Shown: positions 36,529-44,244 of the stretch, in pieces
Layout of the letters: each line of letters starts with the position of its first letter
Numbering within the stretch: position 1 is the stretch's first letter
Origin: Marinomonas sp. KMM3893
GTDB taxonomy: Bacteria; Pseudomonadota; Gammaproteobacteria; Pseudomonadales; Marinomonadaceae
DNA: 64,000 bases
Reading direction: 5' to 3'
NCBI RefSeq assembly: GCF_004352855.1
Contig: NZ_SJSC01000001.1
Span: 620,001 to 684,000 of the forward strand
Notes under the pieces: model-generated
Databases searched by the model: none
What the model was told of the DNA's origin: nothing
Seen by the model: only the letters and a program-made list of their open reading frames with translations
Position numbers and translations under genes: made by a program

Positions 36529-38226
36529 CTAACGCAGGTTAATAATCGTCTGCGTGACCGTGTTTTCGGTCTCTAATGTCTTAGAGTTGGCTTGATAGTT
36601 ACGCTGTGCCTCTATCAAAGCCACCAATTCAGAGGTCAAATCCACATTTGACTCTTCAAGCGCGCCACCCTGAACACTGCCCAGTGTTCCACTGTTTGGC
36701 CGACCAATACTTGCCGGACCAGAATCTTTCCCTGCCACCCAAGCCGTATCACCATCTGGCACCAAACCGTCGGTATTATCAAAGGTTGCCAAGGCCAACT
36801 GGCCAAGTGTTGCCGTTTGTTGGTTGGTGTAAGTCGCAATAAGGTTACCGTCTTCATCAAAAGACACCCCTTGCAACTCACCCGCTGAAAAACCGTCCTG
36901 TTTCAATTCATCTGTGCTATCCAGAGCAAACTGAGTTGAACCTGTTAAATCCACAGGAATAATTGAATTTCGGTTGGTCGGGTCAAAGCCTTGAATTTGC
37001 AACTGAACAGGCTGAGAAGAACCAAAAGGTGGAATTCCTTTATAAGCGCCCGACAAATTACCCGCTGGATCAAAGGTCACTACTGTGTCTTTATCAAGGT
37101 AGCGTTTGTCTTCGCCTGTGGTCGGGTCAATATAAGACTCTTTACCATCCACCGTCGCTCGCAATTCATAGGTATTATCTTCACCTTGCTGAATAAAGTA
37201 ATAACCCAAGGTATGAGTCTCACCTAGCGCATCGTAAACATTTTTGGTGTTGCCATAACTGTAAGAAGATGGGTCTTTTGGATCGAATGCTGGACGCGCA
37301 ATATTATCTGGTGTACGCACTAGCGTTGGATCCAACGTGCCAGCAATGGCGACCCCATTCAAAGTACCGCCTGCTGCGATTGGGTTCTTCGTCAAATTCG
37401 CAATGTCCGTCACCGTTGGTTCAGCGGCACCGCTATACAAGAGTGAGAATGGCGGCTCATCCACGCCATCACCATTATAATCCGATGCCTCTGCGCCATT
37501 AAATGTCGCATAGGTTGGCTGCATAAAAGGCGCGCCAGTATCGTCTGTCGACTTACCATCAACCGTGGCATACACCTCGTACGTATTGGGCATTTTACTT
37601 TTAGCGTAGTAGTAGCTAATAAGGTGGTTATTGCCATTACCATCTGCAACGGTTTGCGTTTGCGTATAATCGTAAGTGTCCGGATTGGCAGGATCAAAAT
37701 CAGCACGGATATAAGGAGGAACATCTTCCCCTTCAGAGTTCAAGTTCACTTTCAACTCAACCGATGACGTCGCCTTAGGTGGAATACGGGCAGTGGGTAC
37801 AACCATATCCTCTAAGTTACCGCCAATGATGCCATCGACCGCATTATAACCCTGCACTTTAGAACCCGCATTCGTAACCAAGTTACCATCCGCATTCAAT
37901 TTAAATTCACCAGCGCGAGTATAGGCCTGAGTTCCAGCCCCAGCGTCCAGTACAAAAAAGCCTGTCCCATCTACCGCCAAATCTAAATTGTTGTCGGTAT
38001 AAGCAAGGTTACCGGATGAAAATTCTTGTGAAACGCTAGCAACGCTAACACCTGAACCAATAACGTTACTGCTGCCTGCTCCCAACACATTACTGTTGTA
38101 AAGGTCATTAAATTCGATGCGCGATTTTTTAAAGCCTGTTGTGTCTGCGTTGGCAATATTGTTACCTGTCACGCTTAAGTAGTCAGCAGACGCTTTAATA
38201 CCCGATAATGCTGTATTGAACCCCAT
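36529..38226 (-). CDS. flgE: Flagellar hook protein, long form with internal duplication
   Basis: 565 residues, much longer than E. coli FlgE (402). Ends are canonical: MGFNTALSGIKASADYLSVT and GNNIANADTTGFKKSRIEFN, then a C-terminal GGALEESNVDLTSELVALIE. The extra length lies in the outer D2/D3 domains (about 170-410), which contain two related blocks, residues 173-225 and 310-362, each with FDP-x-P-Y-YxxT, then YYY/YYF, NTYE and ATVDGK. This looks like an intragenic duplication. FlgE polymerises into the hook. It starts 12 bp after flgD. Confidence 0.95.
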   Translation of the reverse strand: MGFNTALSGIKASADYLSVTGNNIANADTTGFKKSRIEFNDLYNSNVLGAGSSNVIGSGVSVASVSQEFSSGNLAYTDNNLDLAVDGTGFFVLDAGAGTQAYTRAGEFKLNADGNLVTNAGSKVQGYNAVDGIIGGNLEDMVVPTARIPPKATSSVELKVNLNSEGEDVPPYIRADFDPANPDTYDYTQTQTVADGNGNNHLISYYYAKSKMPNTYEVYATVDGKSTDDTGAPFMQPTYATFNGAEASDYNGDGVDEPPFSLLYSGAAEPTVTDIANLTKNPIAAGGTLNGVAIAGTLDPTLVRTPDNIARPAFDPKDPSSYSYGNTKNVYDALGETHTLGYYFIQQGEDNTYELRATVDGKESYIDPTTGEDKRYLDKDTVVTFDPAGNLSGAYKGIPPFGSSQPVQLQIQGFDPTNRNSIIPVDLTGSTQFALDSTDELKQDGFSAGELQGVSFDEDGNLIATYTNQQTATLGQLALATFDNTDGLVPDGDTAWVAGKDSGPASIGRPNSGTLGSVQGGALEESNVDLTSELVALIEAQRNYQANSKTLETENTVTQTIINLR

Positions 38227-38238
38227 ATTACGCTCCAG

Positions 38239-38952
38239 TTATCCTAATATTTCCAATTCGTTTGTTAGTTTGACCTTACCGTGATTTTCCACGTTCAAAA
38301 CCGTACCGTCTGGACCATTGATCGTGACCCCTTGAATCCGGCTTGGCAGCTGAGTCGATAAAGCAGACACCTCGCCTTTGTCATTCACGATCGAGGCGGC
38401 AAAACGATATTCGCCAGGCGGCAAAACATTTCCGGCGTCGTCTTTCTTATCCCAATCATACTGCCCACTATCAAGCTTAGCAGTGCGCACCAGTTGATTA
38501 TTGGCGTCGTAAATTTTTAACGTTGCCGACTTAGCACCCTCTGGCAGCACTGTTTTTAATGCCACATCTTCTTGTGAGTCTGTAACCGTGGTTTTATCTG
38601 CCTTCATCATGAGCGACTTGCCAACTAAGCTAGAAGCCCCCACAGCCTGATTTGACGTCAGCGAAGTGGTCATATTCTTAAGCTGATCCGAAATACTAGA
38701 CAGCTTTTCCAATGAGCTAAATTGAGACATCTGAGACACCATATCATTGGTATCTTGGGGCGCTGTTGGGTCTTGCCCTTTCAATTGCTCAATATAAAGT
38801 TTCAAAAAGACGTTTTTATCCGCAAGACCGCCAGTGGCGTCTTTCTTCGCCACCTCTTCCGGCTTTTCTATGCCCGCTTTCGATTTTGCGCCGTCCGTGC
38901 CGTATTGAGATATCAGGCTCTTTAAGCCATTGTTTTCAGATATATTTGCCAT
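38239..38952 (-). CDS. flgD: Flagellar hook assembly (cap) protein
   Basis: 237 residues. DKNVFLKLYIEQLKGQDPT and NDMVSQMSQFSSLEKLSS are the FlgD N-terminal hallmark. The C-terminal half forms the FLG_D2/FlgD Tudor-Ig region, with LKIYDANNQLVRT and GQYDWDKKDDAGNVLPPGEY. FlgD caps the growing hook. It lies between flgC and flgE with short spacers. Confidence 0.95.
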   Translation of the reverse strand: MANISENNGLKSLISQYGTDGAKSKAGIEKPEEVAKKDATGGLADKNVFLKLYIEQLKGQDPTAPQDTNDMVSQMSQFSSLEKLSSISDQLKNMTTSLTSNQAVGASSLVGKSLMMKADKTTVTDSQEDVALKTVLPEGAKSATLKIYDANNQLVRTAKLDSGQYDWDKKDDAGNVLPPGEYRFAASIVNDKGEVSALSTQLPSRIQGVTINGPDGTVLNVENHGKVKLTNELEILG

Positions 38953-38961
38953 ATCTCACCT

Positions 38962-39411
38962 CTATGACTGACCTAGCGTAAGCATCTTCTGCATCATGCT
39001 TTTCGCCGAATTCATAATTTCCACATTGGTTTGAAAAGATCGAGAGGCAGACATCATATCGGCCATTTCTTCAATGGGATTTACATTAGGGTAGTAGACA
39101 TACCCTTCTTCATTAGCCATTGGATTATCTGGCTCGTAACGAGGCTTTAAAGGCGCATCAGACTCGACAATGCCATCAACCTTAACCCCAACACCTGCCC
39201 CTGTGTCATCAACACCAGCACCATTCCAGCCACTCTTTTGCATCTCGTCATTCATCATCTGAGAGAACACAGGCTTACGCGCCCGATAGGTCTGATCAGC
39301 AGAACTTGCCACGCTATCCACGTTGGCCATATTACTTGCAATGGTGTTCAAACGAATCGTTTGAGCGCTCATTGCAGACCCAGAAATGGTAAAAATATTA
39401 CTCAAAGACAT
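38962..39411 (-). CDS. flgC: Flagellar proximal rod protein FlgC
   Basis: 149 residues. MSAQTIRLNTIASNMANVDS is the axial-protein motif at the N-terminus, and YYPNVNPIEEMADMMSASRS with FQTNVEIMNSAKSMMQKML at the C-terminus. It is a proximal rod subunit, between flgB (5 bp gap) and flgD (9 bp gap). Confidence 0.96.
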   Translation of the reverse strand: MSLSNIFTISGSAMSAQTIRLNTIASNMANVDSVASSADQTYRARKPVFSQMMNDEMQKSGWNGAGVDDTGAGVGVKVDGIVESDAPLKPRYEPDNPMANEEGYVYYPNVNPIEEMADMMSASRSFQTNVEIMNSAKSMMQKMLTLGQS

Positions 39412-39416
39412 GGCTA

Positions 39417-39809
39417 TTAATTCCCTGTAAGGGCTTTTTTCAGGCCGCTAATTTTTCTGTCCAAAAACATAAAGCTGGTATCAAAGCGCATGGAGTTTTG
39501 TGCGTACTCCGCCTGCTCACGCTGCATGTCTACTGTATTACCATCTAAAGAAGGCTGGCTTGGATTCCGGTAGAAGAGCCCACTATCGTCATCGGCAGCG
39601 CTACTGCCTTGTATATGTTGATCGTCGTCACTGGCTAAGCGCAGCTTATTTTTCGCTTCGTCAAACATAGAGCCGAAGGTGATGTCTCTAGCCTTATAAT
39701 TCGGCGTATCAGCATTGGCAATATTATTCGCCAAGACAGAAGCTCTCGCACTTCTAAACTCCAGCATCTTGTCATGCCCTGCAAACGCTTGATTAAATGA
39801 TATGGCCAC
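39417..39809 (-). CDS. flgB: Flagellar proximal rod protein FlgB, GTG start
   Basis: 130 residues from a GTG at 39809, giving (M)AISFNQAFAGHDKMLEFRSA, the normal FlgB beginning, followed by VLANNIANADTPNYKARD. AGGAGG lies just upstream of the GTG. The first in-frame ATG at 39845 is rejected because the sigma-54 promoter at 39852-39867 predicts a transcript start near 39841, inside that codon's downstream edge, and because the extra 12 residues do not belong to the family. It is the first gene of flgBCDE. Confidence 0.93.
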   Translation of the reverse strand: MAISFNQAFAGHDKMLEFRSARASVLANNIANADTPNYKARDITFGSMFDEAKNKLRLASDDDQHIQGSSAADDDSGLFYRNPSQPSLDGNTVDMQREQAEYAQNSMRFDTSFMFLDRKISGLKKALTGN

Positions 39810-39851
39810 ACCACCTCCTAACAACAAATACTTAAAACCTAACATTCTTTA

Positions 39852-39867
39852 AGCAATATCGGTGCCA
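39852..39867 (-). promoter_or_regulatory. Sigma-54 (RpoN) promoter of flgBCDE
   Basis: On the minus strand TGGCAC-CGATA-TTGCT: a perfect -24/-12 element with GG-N10-GC spacing. It lies about 45 bp before the flgB GTG. It implies control by a FlrC/FleR-type activator, as for class III flagellar genes in Vibrio and Pseudomonas. Confidence 0.9.
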
Positions 39868-39954
39868 AATAAAAAACCTTTATTATTCAATGAGTTAAAA
39901 ATCAACACCTTATATCCGGCAAAAATCGGCAAGTCCTCTCAAACAGACAGCAAC

Positions 39955-39996
39955 AAAAAAAGCCCGTACCTTGGTGCTACCAAAGTACGGGCTTTT
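39955..39996 (-). terminator. Intrinsic terminator of cheV-cheR
   Basis: On the minus strand AAAAGCCCGTAC-TTTGGT-AGC-ACCAAG-GTACGGGC followed by T7: a long, nearly perfect stem about 20 bp after the cheR stop. It isolates cheR from the flgB promoter. Confidence 0.93.
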
Positions 39997-40014
39997 AATC
40001 TGTACAATCTTGTT

Positions 40015-40851
40015 TTAAAGCGACTTAGCTCTATACACTATGCCTGGATGACATTGCACAATCTCAAACAGAGAGGACAAGCCACTTAACGCCTCAGAGC
40101 CACCAAGAAACAAATAGCCGCCAGGATTAAGCGAAGCGTGCATGCGCTTCAAAATATCCAACTTAAGTTCCCCATTAAAATAAATCAGCACATTACGGCA
40201 AAAAATAATGTCAAATTTGCCTAGTGACGAAAATGGCTCAATCAGGTTTAAATACCTAAAATCGACTCGAGCACTTAAATGCGGTTTTATTTTCCAAGTA
40301 GACACATCGACTTTATCAAAATACTTGTGCTGCAAATCCGCACCGAGACCACGAGCAATGGCCAAACTGTCGTATTCCCCTTGCTTAGCGTGCTGCAAAA
40401 TATTCGTACAAATATCCGTTGCTACAATTCGCTCGCCTGCTTTTAAGACGCCAGGTCTGAGAGACTTAAACTCATCAATCACCATACTGATAGAGTAAGG
40501 CTCTTGACCAGTAGAAGACGCGGCGGACCATATTTTAAGGGGTCTGGCCGTCATCTCTGGCAACACTTTATTCTTCAAAATAGTAAACGGGTGAGAATCA
40601 CGAAACCACAAGGTTTCGTTAGTCGTCATAGCATTAATCACTTCTTCTTTGAGCCTCGCACTGCCGGCACGCTCTAACGCGTCGACCAGCTGCTCAATTT
40701 TAGTAAAATTCTCCCTCTCAAGGGTTTTTCCTAACCGGCTAGCAACAAGGTATTGCTTATTCTCACTAAGAGAAATACCACAAGCCTTTTGTAGGAAATT
40801 TCTAAACCTAAGATAACCATTAGGTGTAATTGCATTTGTACTACTGAGCAT
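40015..40851 (-). CDS. cheR: Chemotaxis protein methyltransferase
   Basis: 278 residues from the ATG at 40851, which has AGGAG five bases upstream. The N-terminal helical domain precedes the SAM-binding domain: TTNETLWFRDSHPF, IWSAASSTGQEPYSISM, ATDICTNILQHAKQGEY and FDIIFCRNVLIYF are all typical of CheR. It methylates glutamates of chemoreceptors. It is probably co-transcribed with cheV (63 bp gap) and followed by a strong terminator. This cheV-cheR pair upstream of flgB is standard for polar flagellates. Confidence 0.96.
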   Translation of the reverse strand: MLSSTNAITPNGYLRFRNFLQKACGISLSENKQYLVASRLGKTLERENFTKIEQLVDALERAGSARLKEEVINAMTTNETLWFRDSHPFTILKNKVLPEMTARPLKIWSAASSTGQEPYSISMVIDEFKSLRPGVLKAGERIVATDICTNILQHAKQGEYDSLAIARGLGADLQHKYFDKVDVSTWKIKPHLSARVDFRYLNLIEPFSSLGKFDIIFCRNVLIYFNGELKLDILKRMHASLNPGGYLFLGGSEALSGLSSLFEIVQCHPGIVYRAKSL

Positions 40852-40914
40852 TAAAACTCCTAAAGCAGCAGACAATAAAAGCGCATCGAGACACGGCTCG
40901 ATTATAACAATGTA

Positions 40915-41844
40915 TCAATCCGCTTGAACCTGAACCGTCTCAATCGCTAAGCGCGCTAATTCATCAGGTTGAAATTTCGCTAAGAACCCATCCGCTCCTA
41001 CCTTCTTCACCATCGCCTCATTGAAAACGCCGCTCAATGAAGTATGAAGGAGTATGAACAAATCCTGTAAACGGCTGTCATTTCGAATTGCCGTGGTCAA
41101 GGTATAGCCATCCATCTCAGGCATTTCGATGTCTGAAATAACCATGGCAAATTCTTTCGTCACATCCGCACCATCAGCCACCATGCCTTGCAGATAGTTT
41201 AAGGCTTCACGCCCATCATTTAATACTGTGGTTGCAAAACCCACTTGTTCCATACAACGCTTGATCTGCTTACGGGCAACAGACGAATCATCAACAATAA
41301 GAATATGATGTTTCTTAGCATTATTTTGCACGCCTTCGTTGACGATCCCATCAGATATATCCTGACGAGTTGGCGCCACCTCGGACAAAATTTGTTCCAC
41401 ATCGATGATTTCAACCATCTCTTTGTCTACTTGACAGACAGCAGTAAGATAATTGTCATTCAGCAAGCCTCTTGGAGGTGGTTGTATATCACTCCAATTC
41501 ATGTTCACGATACGCTCAACACCACGCACTAAGAACCCCTGAATACGACGGTTATACTCAGTAATAATGACAAAGCACTGCCCGATATTTTCCATTGGGC
41601 TCGCGCCTGTTGCCAACCCTAAGTCTAAAATAGGGATGGTGCCACCACGAATATGCGCCACGCCCCTAACAACCGGGTTGCTGTGCGGTAAAGCGGTCAG
41701 TTTAGGACACTGCAATACTTCTTTTACTTTAAAAACATTGATCCCGTAAATCTGTTTTCCATTCAGTCGAAAAAGCAGTAATTCGAGGCGGTTCTCCCCA
41801 ACTAGCTGGGTACGCTGGTTAACGCTATCGAGAACACTAGCCAT
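40915..41844 (-). CDS. cheV: Chemotaxis protein CheV (CheW-receiver fusion)
   Basis: 309 residues. Residues about 18-165 are a CheW-like domain (GINVFKVKEVLQCPKLTALP, VVRGVAHIRGGTIPILDL). Residues about 180-305 are a response-regulator receiver domain with ILIVDDSSVARKQIK and the phospho-acceptor Asp in MVISDIEMPEMDGY. It couples receptors to CheA and is tuned by phosphorylation. It is divergent from flgA across 130 bp, which contain a 13-bp dyad. Confidence 0.95.
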   Translation of the reverse strand: MASVLDSVNQRTQLVGENRLELLLFRLNGKQIYGINVFKVKEVLQCPKLTALPHSNPVVRGVAHIRGGTIPILDLGLATGASPMENIGQCFVIITEYNRRIQGFLVRGVERIVNMNWSDIQPPPRGLLNDNYLTAVCQVDKEMVEIIDVEQILSEVAPTRQDISDGIVNEGVQNNAKKHHILIVDDSSVARKQIKRCMEQVGFATTVLNDGREALNYLQGMVADGADVTKEFAMVISDIEMPEMDGYTLTTAIRNDSRLQDLFILLHTSLSGVFNEAMVKKVGADGFLAKFQPDELARLAIETVQVQAD

Positions 41845-41922
41845 AAATGTCTCCTAAAATATGTATACGTAAAGTGAGTATTAAGTCAGACTCATTAATA
41901 TTAAAATATAAAGCCATAATAG

Positions 41923-41935
41923 AGGGATTATCCCT
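41923..41935. promoter_or_regulatory. Dyad between divergent cheV and flgA
   Basis: AGGGAT-T-ATCCCT is a perfect 13-bp inverted repeat in the 130-bp gap, 40 bp before flgA and 79 bp before cheV. No sigma-54 or sigma-28 element is visible in this gap, so an operator or activator site is possible. Confidence 0.4.
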
Positions 41936-41974
41936 ATTTTACTAATAACTTAACAATAACAAAGAGAGTTAATT

Positions 41975-42667
41975 ATGTCGTCAGTAAGGCTAATAATAGC
42001 CTTTGCTTGCCTCCAAGCCAGTTATAGCTTCGCTTTATCGGTAACCGAGCAAATTCACAACTATATTAATCTTGTTGAGATTCCAAGACTGGCAAGCGTG
42101 TACCCCGATGCCGACATTAAAATTGATCTCAATAATCAAGCCGCTCTGAGCTACTTGCCAGATTGCCAAGACACCAAGATAACAATAGAAAACCAACGTC
42201 CTAACGCGTCAAAACGCACTACCTACGCGATATCCTGCACATCGCCTGAATGGAAGTCCTTTGTGCCGGTCACCCAAACCATCTTAATTTCTGCCATCAA
42301 AGCGACCTCACCGATCAACCGCGGACAGACCATTAACCAGCAAAACACAGACATTGGCCAAGTTGATATCACAAGTCTTAGAGGGCAAGTTTTTACTAAA
42401 AGTCACCCACCTTACGGATTAATTGCTTCTCGCAACTTACGTATTAATGCGTTCATCACCGACAACGTCACGAAACAGCCGACGCTGATCAAAAAAGGCG
42501 AGCGCATCTTAATTACAGCAAGAACTGGCAATATCGTCGTAAAAATGAATGGCAAAGCACTAGAGAATGGTATTAAAGGTCAACAAATTCGCGTACAAAA
42601 CACCAGTTCTGGGCGAATTATATACGCGAAAGTTGTAACCGACAGTGAGGTTCTTGTAAACTACTAA
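41975..42667 (+). CDS. flgA: Flagella basal body P-ring formation protein FlgA
   Basis: 230 residues. An N-terminal signal peptide (VRLIIAFACLQASYSFA) sends it to the periplasm. The C-terminal SAF domain contains ATSPINRGQTINQQNTDIGQ and PTLIKKGERILITARTG, then GRIIYAKVV. It chaperones FlgI during P-ring assembly. GAGAG lies upstream of the ATG. flgM follows 105 bp later with its own FliA promoter. Confidence 0.93.
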   Translation: MSSVRLIIAFACLQASYSFALSVTEQIHNYINLVEIPRLASVYPDADIKIDLNNQAALSYLPDCQDTKITIENQRPNASKRTTYAISCTSPEWKSFVPVTQTILISAIKATSPINRGQTINQQNTDIGQVDITSLRGQVFTKSHPPYGLIASRNLRINAFITDNVTKQPTLIKKGERILITARTGNIVVKMNGKALENGIKGQQIRVQNTSSGRIIYAKVVTDSEVLVNY

Positions 42668-42708
42668 GCAGTGTTTCATTGCGATGTATAAATATCGGCT
42701 TTTTCTAC

Positions 42709-42735
42709 TAAAGTTTTCCAACTCAAAGCCGTTAA
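42709..42735 (+). promoter_or_regulatory. Sigma-28 (FliA) promoter of flgM-flgN
   Basis: TAAAGTTT (42709-42716), 11 bp, then GCCGTTAA (42728-42735). The -35 is perfect and the -10 has one mismatch. It lies 37 bp before the flgM ATG, downstream of the flgA stop, as in enterobacteria where flgM has a separate FliA promoter. Confidence 0.88.
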
Positions 42736-42772
42736 AGCTAGTAGGCAAATCATTCGAGGCGGTAATAACCCA

Positions 42773-43090
42773 ATGGCAATAAATTTTACAGGGATATCAA
42801 ATCAGGGCAACGTTGCTAAAAACAACCGTACACCTGTAGAAGATTCCACTACATCGAAAGCTTCTGTTGACGCCAACACGTCGAGCAGCGGTGGCATTAT
42901 GGCCGAAGATACCGTCAAGCTCAGTGGCGCCGCTCAAACACTGCAAAATCAAGAATCCAAAATTAATGGCCTTTCTGACATTGATCAGCAAAAAGTAGAT
43001 CAGATCAAACAAGCCATTGCATCTGGAAACTACAAAATCGACTCGCAAAAACTTGCCAGCAACATGGCTTCTATGGATTCATTATTCTAG
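42773..43090 (+). CDS. flgM: Anti-sigma-28 factor FlgM
   Basis: 105 residues. The disordered N-terminal half is polar; the C-terminal FliA-binding half has DTVKLSGAAQTLQNQESK and DQQKVDQIKQAIASGNYKID, closing with the helix KLASNMASMDSLF. FlgM holds FliA inactive until it is exported through the finished hook. Its own FliA promoter gives feedback on all sigma-28 sites in this window. Confidence 0.93.
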   Translation: MAINFTGISNQGNVAKNNRTPVEDSTTSKASVDANTSSSGGIMAEDTVKLSGAAQTLQNQESKINGLSDIDQQKVDQIKQAIASGNYKIDSQKLASNMASMDSLF

Positions 43091-43124
43091 ACTGTTACTA
43101 ATACAGTCTTAATTGGTTTGCCTT

Positions 43125-43604
43125 ATGCTGCCCATCGTTCCTGTTTTTCTAAGAAGCAAAGAAATACTGCAACAGCTGTCCTCTCTGCTTGATAGCGAAC
43201 GAGTCGCATTTGGTGAGTTAAACAGCGAAGCCATTGTCAGTATCGCCACCGAAAAAAGCACCCTCCTTGATGAAATGAACTTGCTAAATGAGCGCAGAGT
43301 CAATCTACTCATTAAGTTCAATATCCTTGACCGCAAGAAACCGTCCGAAGAAGATTTCAAAGTATGGCTTTCTGAGCAAGACAGCTCAATGGATGAAACC
43401 CGCCAACTTATGGAAGACTGCGAAGCCCTGCTCATAATCTGCAAAACAAAGAACCAAAGTAATGCTCGCATTCTTAGCACCTTGCAAAAGCGCAACAAAC
43501 ACCTTTTTGAGTTACTGCAAGGTCATAATGACAAAAGTAAAGTCTACACTTCCAGAGGCGCCACCCGCCCAATTAGCAGCAAACACACGCTAGGAAGAGC
43601 CTAA
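43125..43604 (+). CDS. flgN: Flagellar export chaperone FlgN
   Basis: About 160 residues, helical and coiled-coil-like, directly after flgM. The C-terminal stretch NQSNARILSTLQKRNKHLFELLQG is a good match to FlgN, the chaperone for FlgK and FlgL. ATG at 43125 is used; a TTG at 43113 would add four residues. Neither has a strong ribosome binding site. It is followed by the tRNA promoter region. Confidence 0.88.
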   Translation: MLPIVPVFLRSKEILQQLSSLLDSERVAFGELNSEAIVSIATEKSTLLDEMNLLNERRVNLLIKFNILDRKKPSEEDFKVWLSEQDSSMDETRQLMEDCEALLIICKTKNQSNARILSTLQKRNKHLFELLQGHNDKSKVYTSRGATRPISSKHTLGRA

Positions 43605-43641
43605 AATACTCATACAAATCAATTATTTCCCGCTTCAGAAT

Positions 43642-43670
43642 TTGAGTTAGCGTGCAAAATCAGGTATAAA
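43642..43670 (+). promoter_or_regulatory. Sigma-70 promoter of the tRNA-Arg gene
   Basis: TTGAGT (43642-43647), 17-bp spacer, TATAAA (43665-43670), 19 bp before the mature tRNA 5' end. Both hexamers are near consensus. Confidence 0.7.
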
Positions 43671-43689
43671 TCTCAGATCGAAAGATAAT

Positions 43690-43765
43690 GTCCCCTTAGT
43701 TCAGCCGGATAGAACAAGGACCTCCTAAGTCTTAGACGTGAGTTCGAATCTCGCAGGGGACACCA
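43690..43765 (+). tRNA. tRNA-Arg (anticodon CCU)
   Basis: 76 bases with encoded CCA. Acceptor arms GTCCCCT and AGGGGAC pair fully. The anticodon stem AGGAC/GTCTT encloses CTCCTAA with anticodon CCT, reading AGG codons. GTTCGAATC is the T-loop region. It has its own promoter and a terminator immediately after. No integrase or attachment-site duplication is seen next to it. Confidence 0.96.
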
Positions 43766-43770
43766 GACAC

Positions 43771-43797
43771 AAAAAAAGAGCGTTACCGCTCTTTTTA
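43771..43797. terminator. Bidirectional terminator between tRNA-Arg and the OsmC gene
   Basis: AAAAAGAGCG-TTAC-CGCTCTTTTT; T5 on the plus strand and T7 on the minus strand. It follows the tRNA by 5 bp and the minus-strand OsmC stop by about 20 bp. Confidence 0.9.
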
Positions 43798-43815
43798 AAC
43801 GCACAGAAAGTGCTG

Positions 43816-44223
43816 TTATTCTGCTTCTATCACCTCAAAGCTATGAACAATCTTCACACCGCCTTTTTCAAGCATCAAAGACGCAGAACAATATTCTTCA
43901 GCCGATAGCTTAACGGCGCGCTCTACCACCTTGTCCTTGAGGTTACGCCCAGTCACTACAAAATGAACGCGTATTTCAGTAAAAACGGACGGAACAGCAT
44001 CCGCACGATCCGCGTCAATCTTAGCCACACAAGAGACCACATCTTGACGAGATTTTTTAAGAATATTCACCACATCATAAGAGGTGCAACCACCTAAGCC
44101 GGCCAATAAGAGCTCCATTGGGCGAGCGCCAGCTTGTTGATTACCATCTATTTCAATACTAAAGCCTGAGCCTGTTTGTGCGGTAAAATGCACATCTTCT
44201 TGCCATGTTACTTCGGTTTTCAT
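43816..44223 (-). CDS. OsmC family protein (YhfA-like)
   Basis: 135 residues of the OsmC/Ohr superfamily. The two conserved cysteines are in LLAGLGGCTSYDVV and AEEYCSAS. It resembles E. coli YhfA rather than Ohr. Members reduce organic hydroperoxides; the YhfA subgroup is uncharacterised. It starts 21 bp after trpC. From memory, the Pseudomonas aeruginosa order is trpG-trpD-trpC-vfr-OsmC, so a crp/vfr gene seems to be missing here. Confidence 0.87.
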   Translation of the reverse strand: MKTEVTWQEDVHFTAQTGSGFSIEIDGNQQAGARPMELLLAGLGGCTSYDVVNILKKSRQDVVSCVAKIDADRADAVPSVFTEIRVHFVVTGRNLKDKVVERAVKLSAEEYCSASLMLEKGGVKIVHSFEVIEAE

Positions 44224-44244
44224 CGTCTAACCTTCTTTACAATC

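Noticed and set aside
39910-39935. GCCGATTT on the minus strand upstream of flgB, resembling a FliA -10
   Set aside because: No TAAA-like -35 is found 11 bp upstream, and a perfect sigma-54 promoter lies closer to the gene.
43690-43765. tRNA-Arg as an integration site for a genomic island
   Set aside because: No integrase, no repeated 3' end of the tRNA and no unusual gene content on either side.
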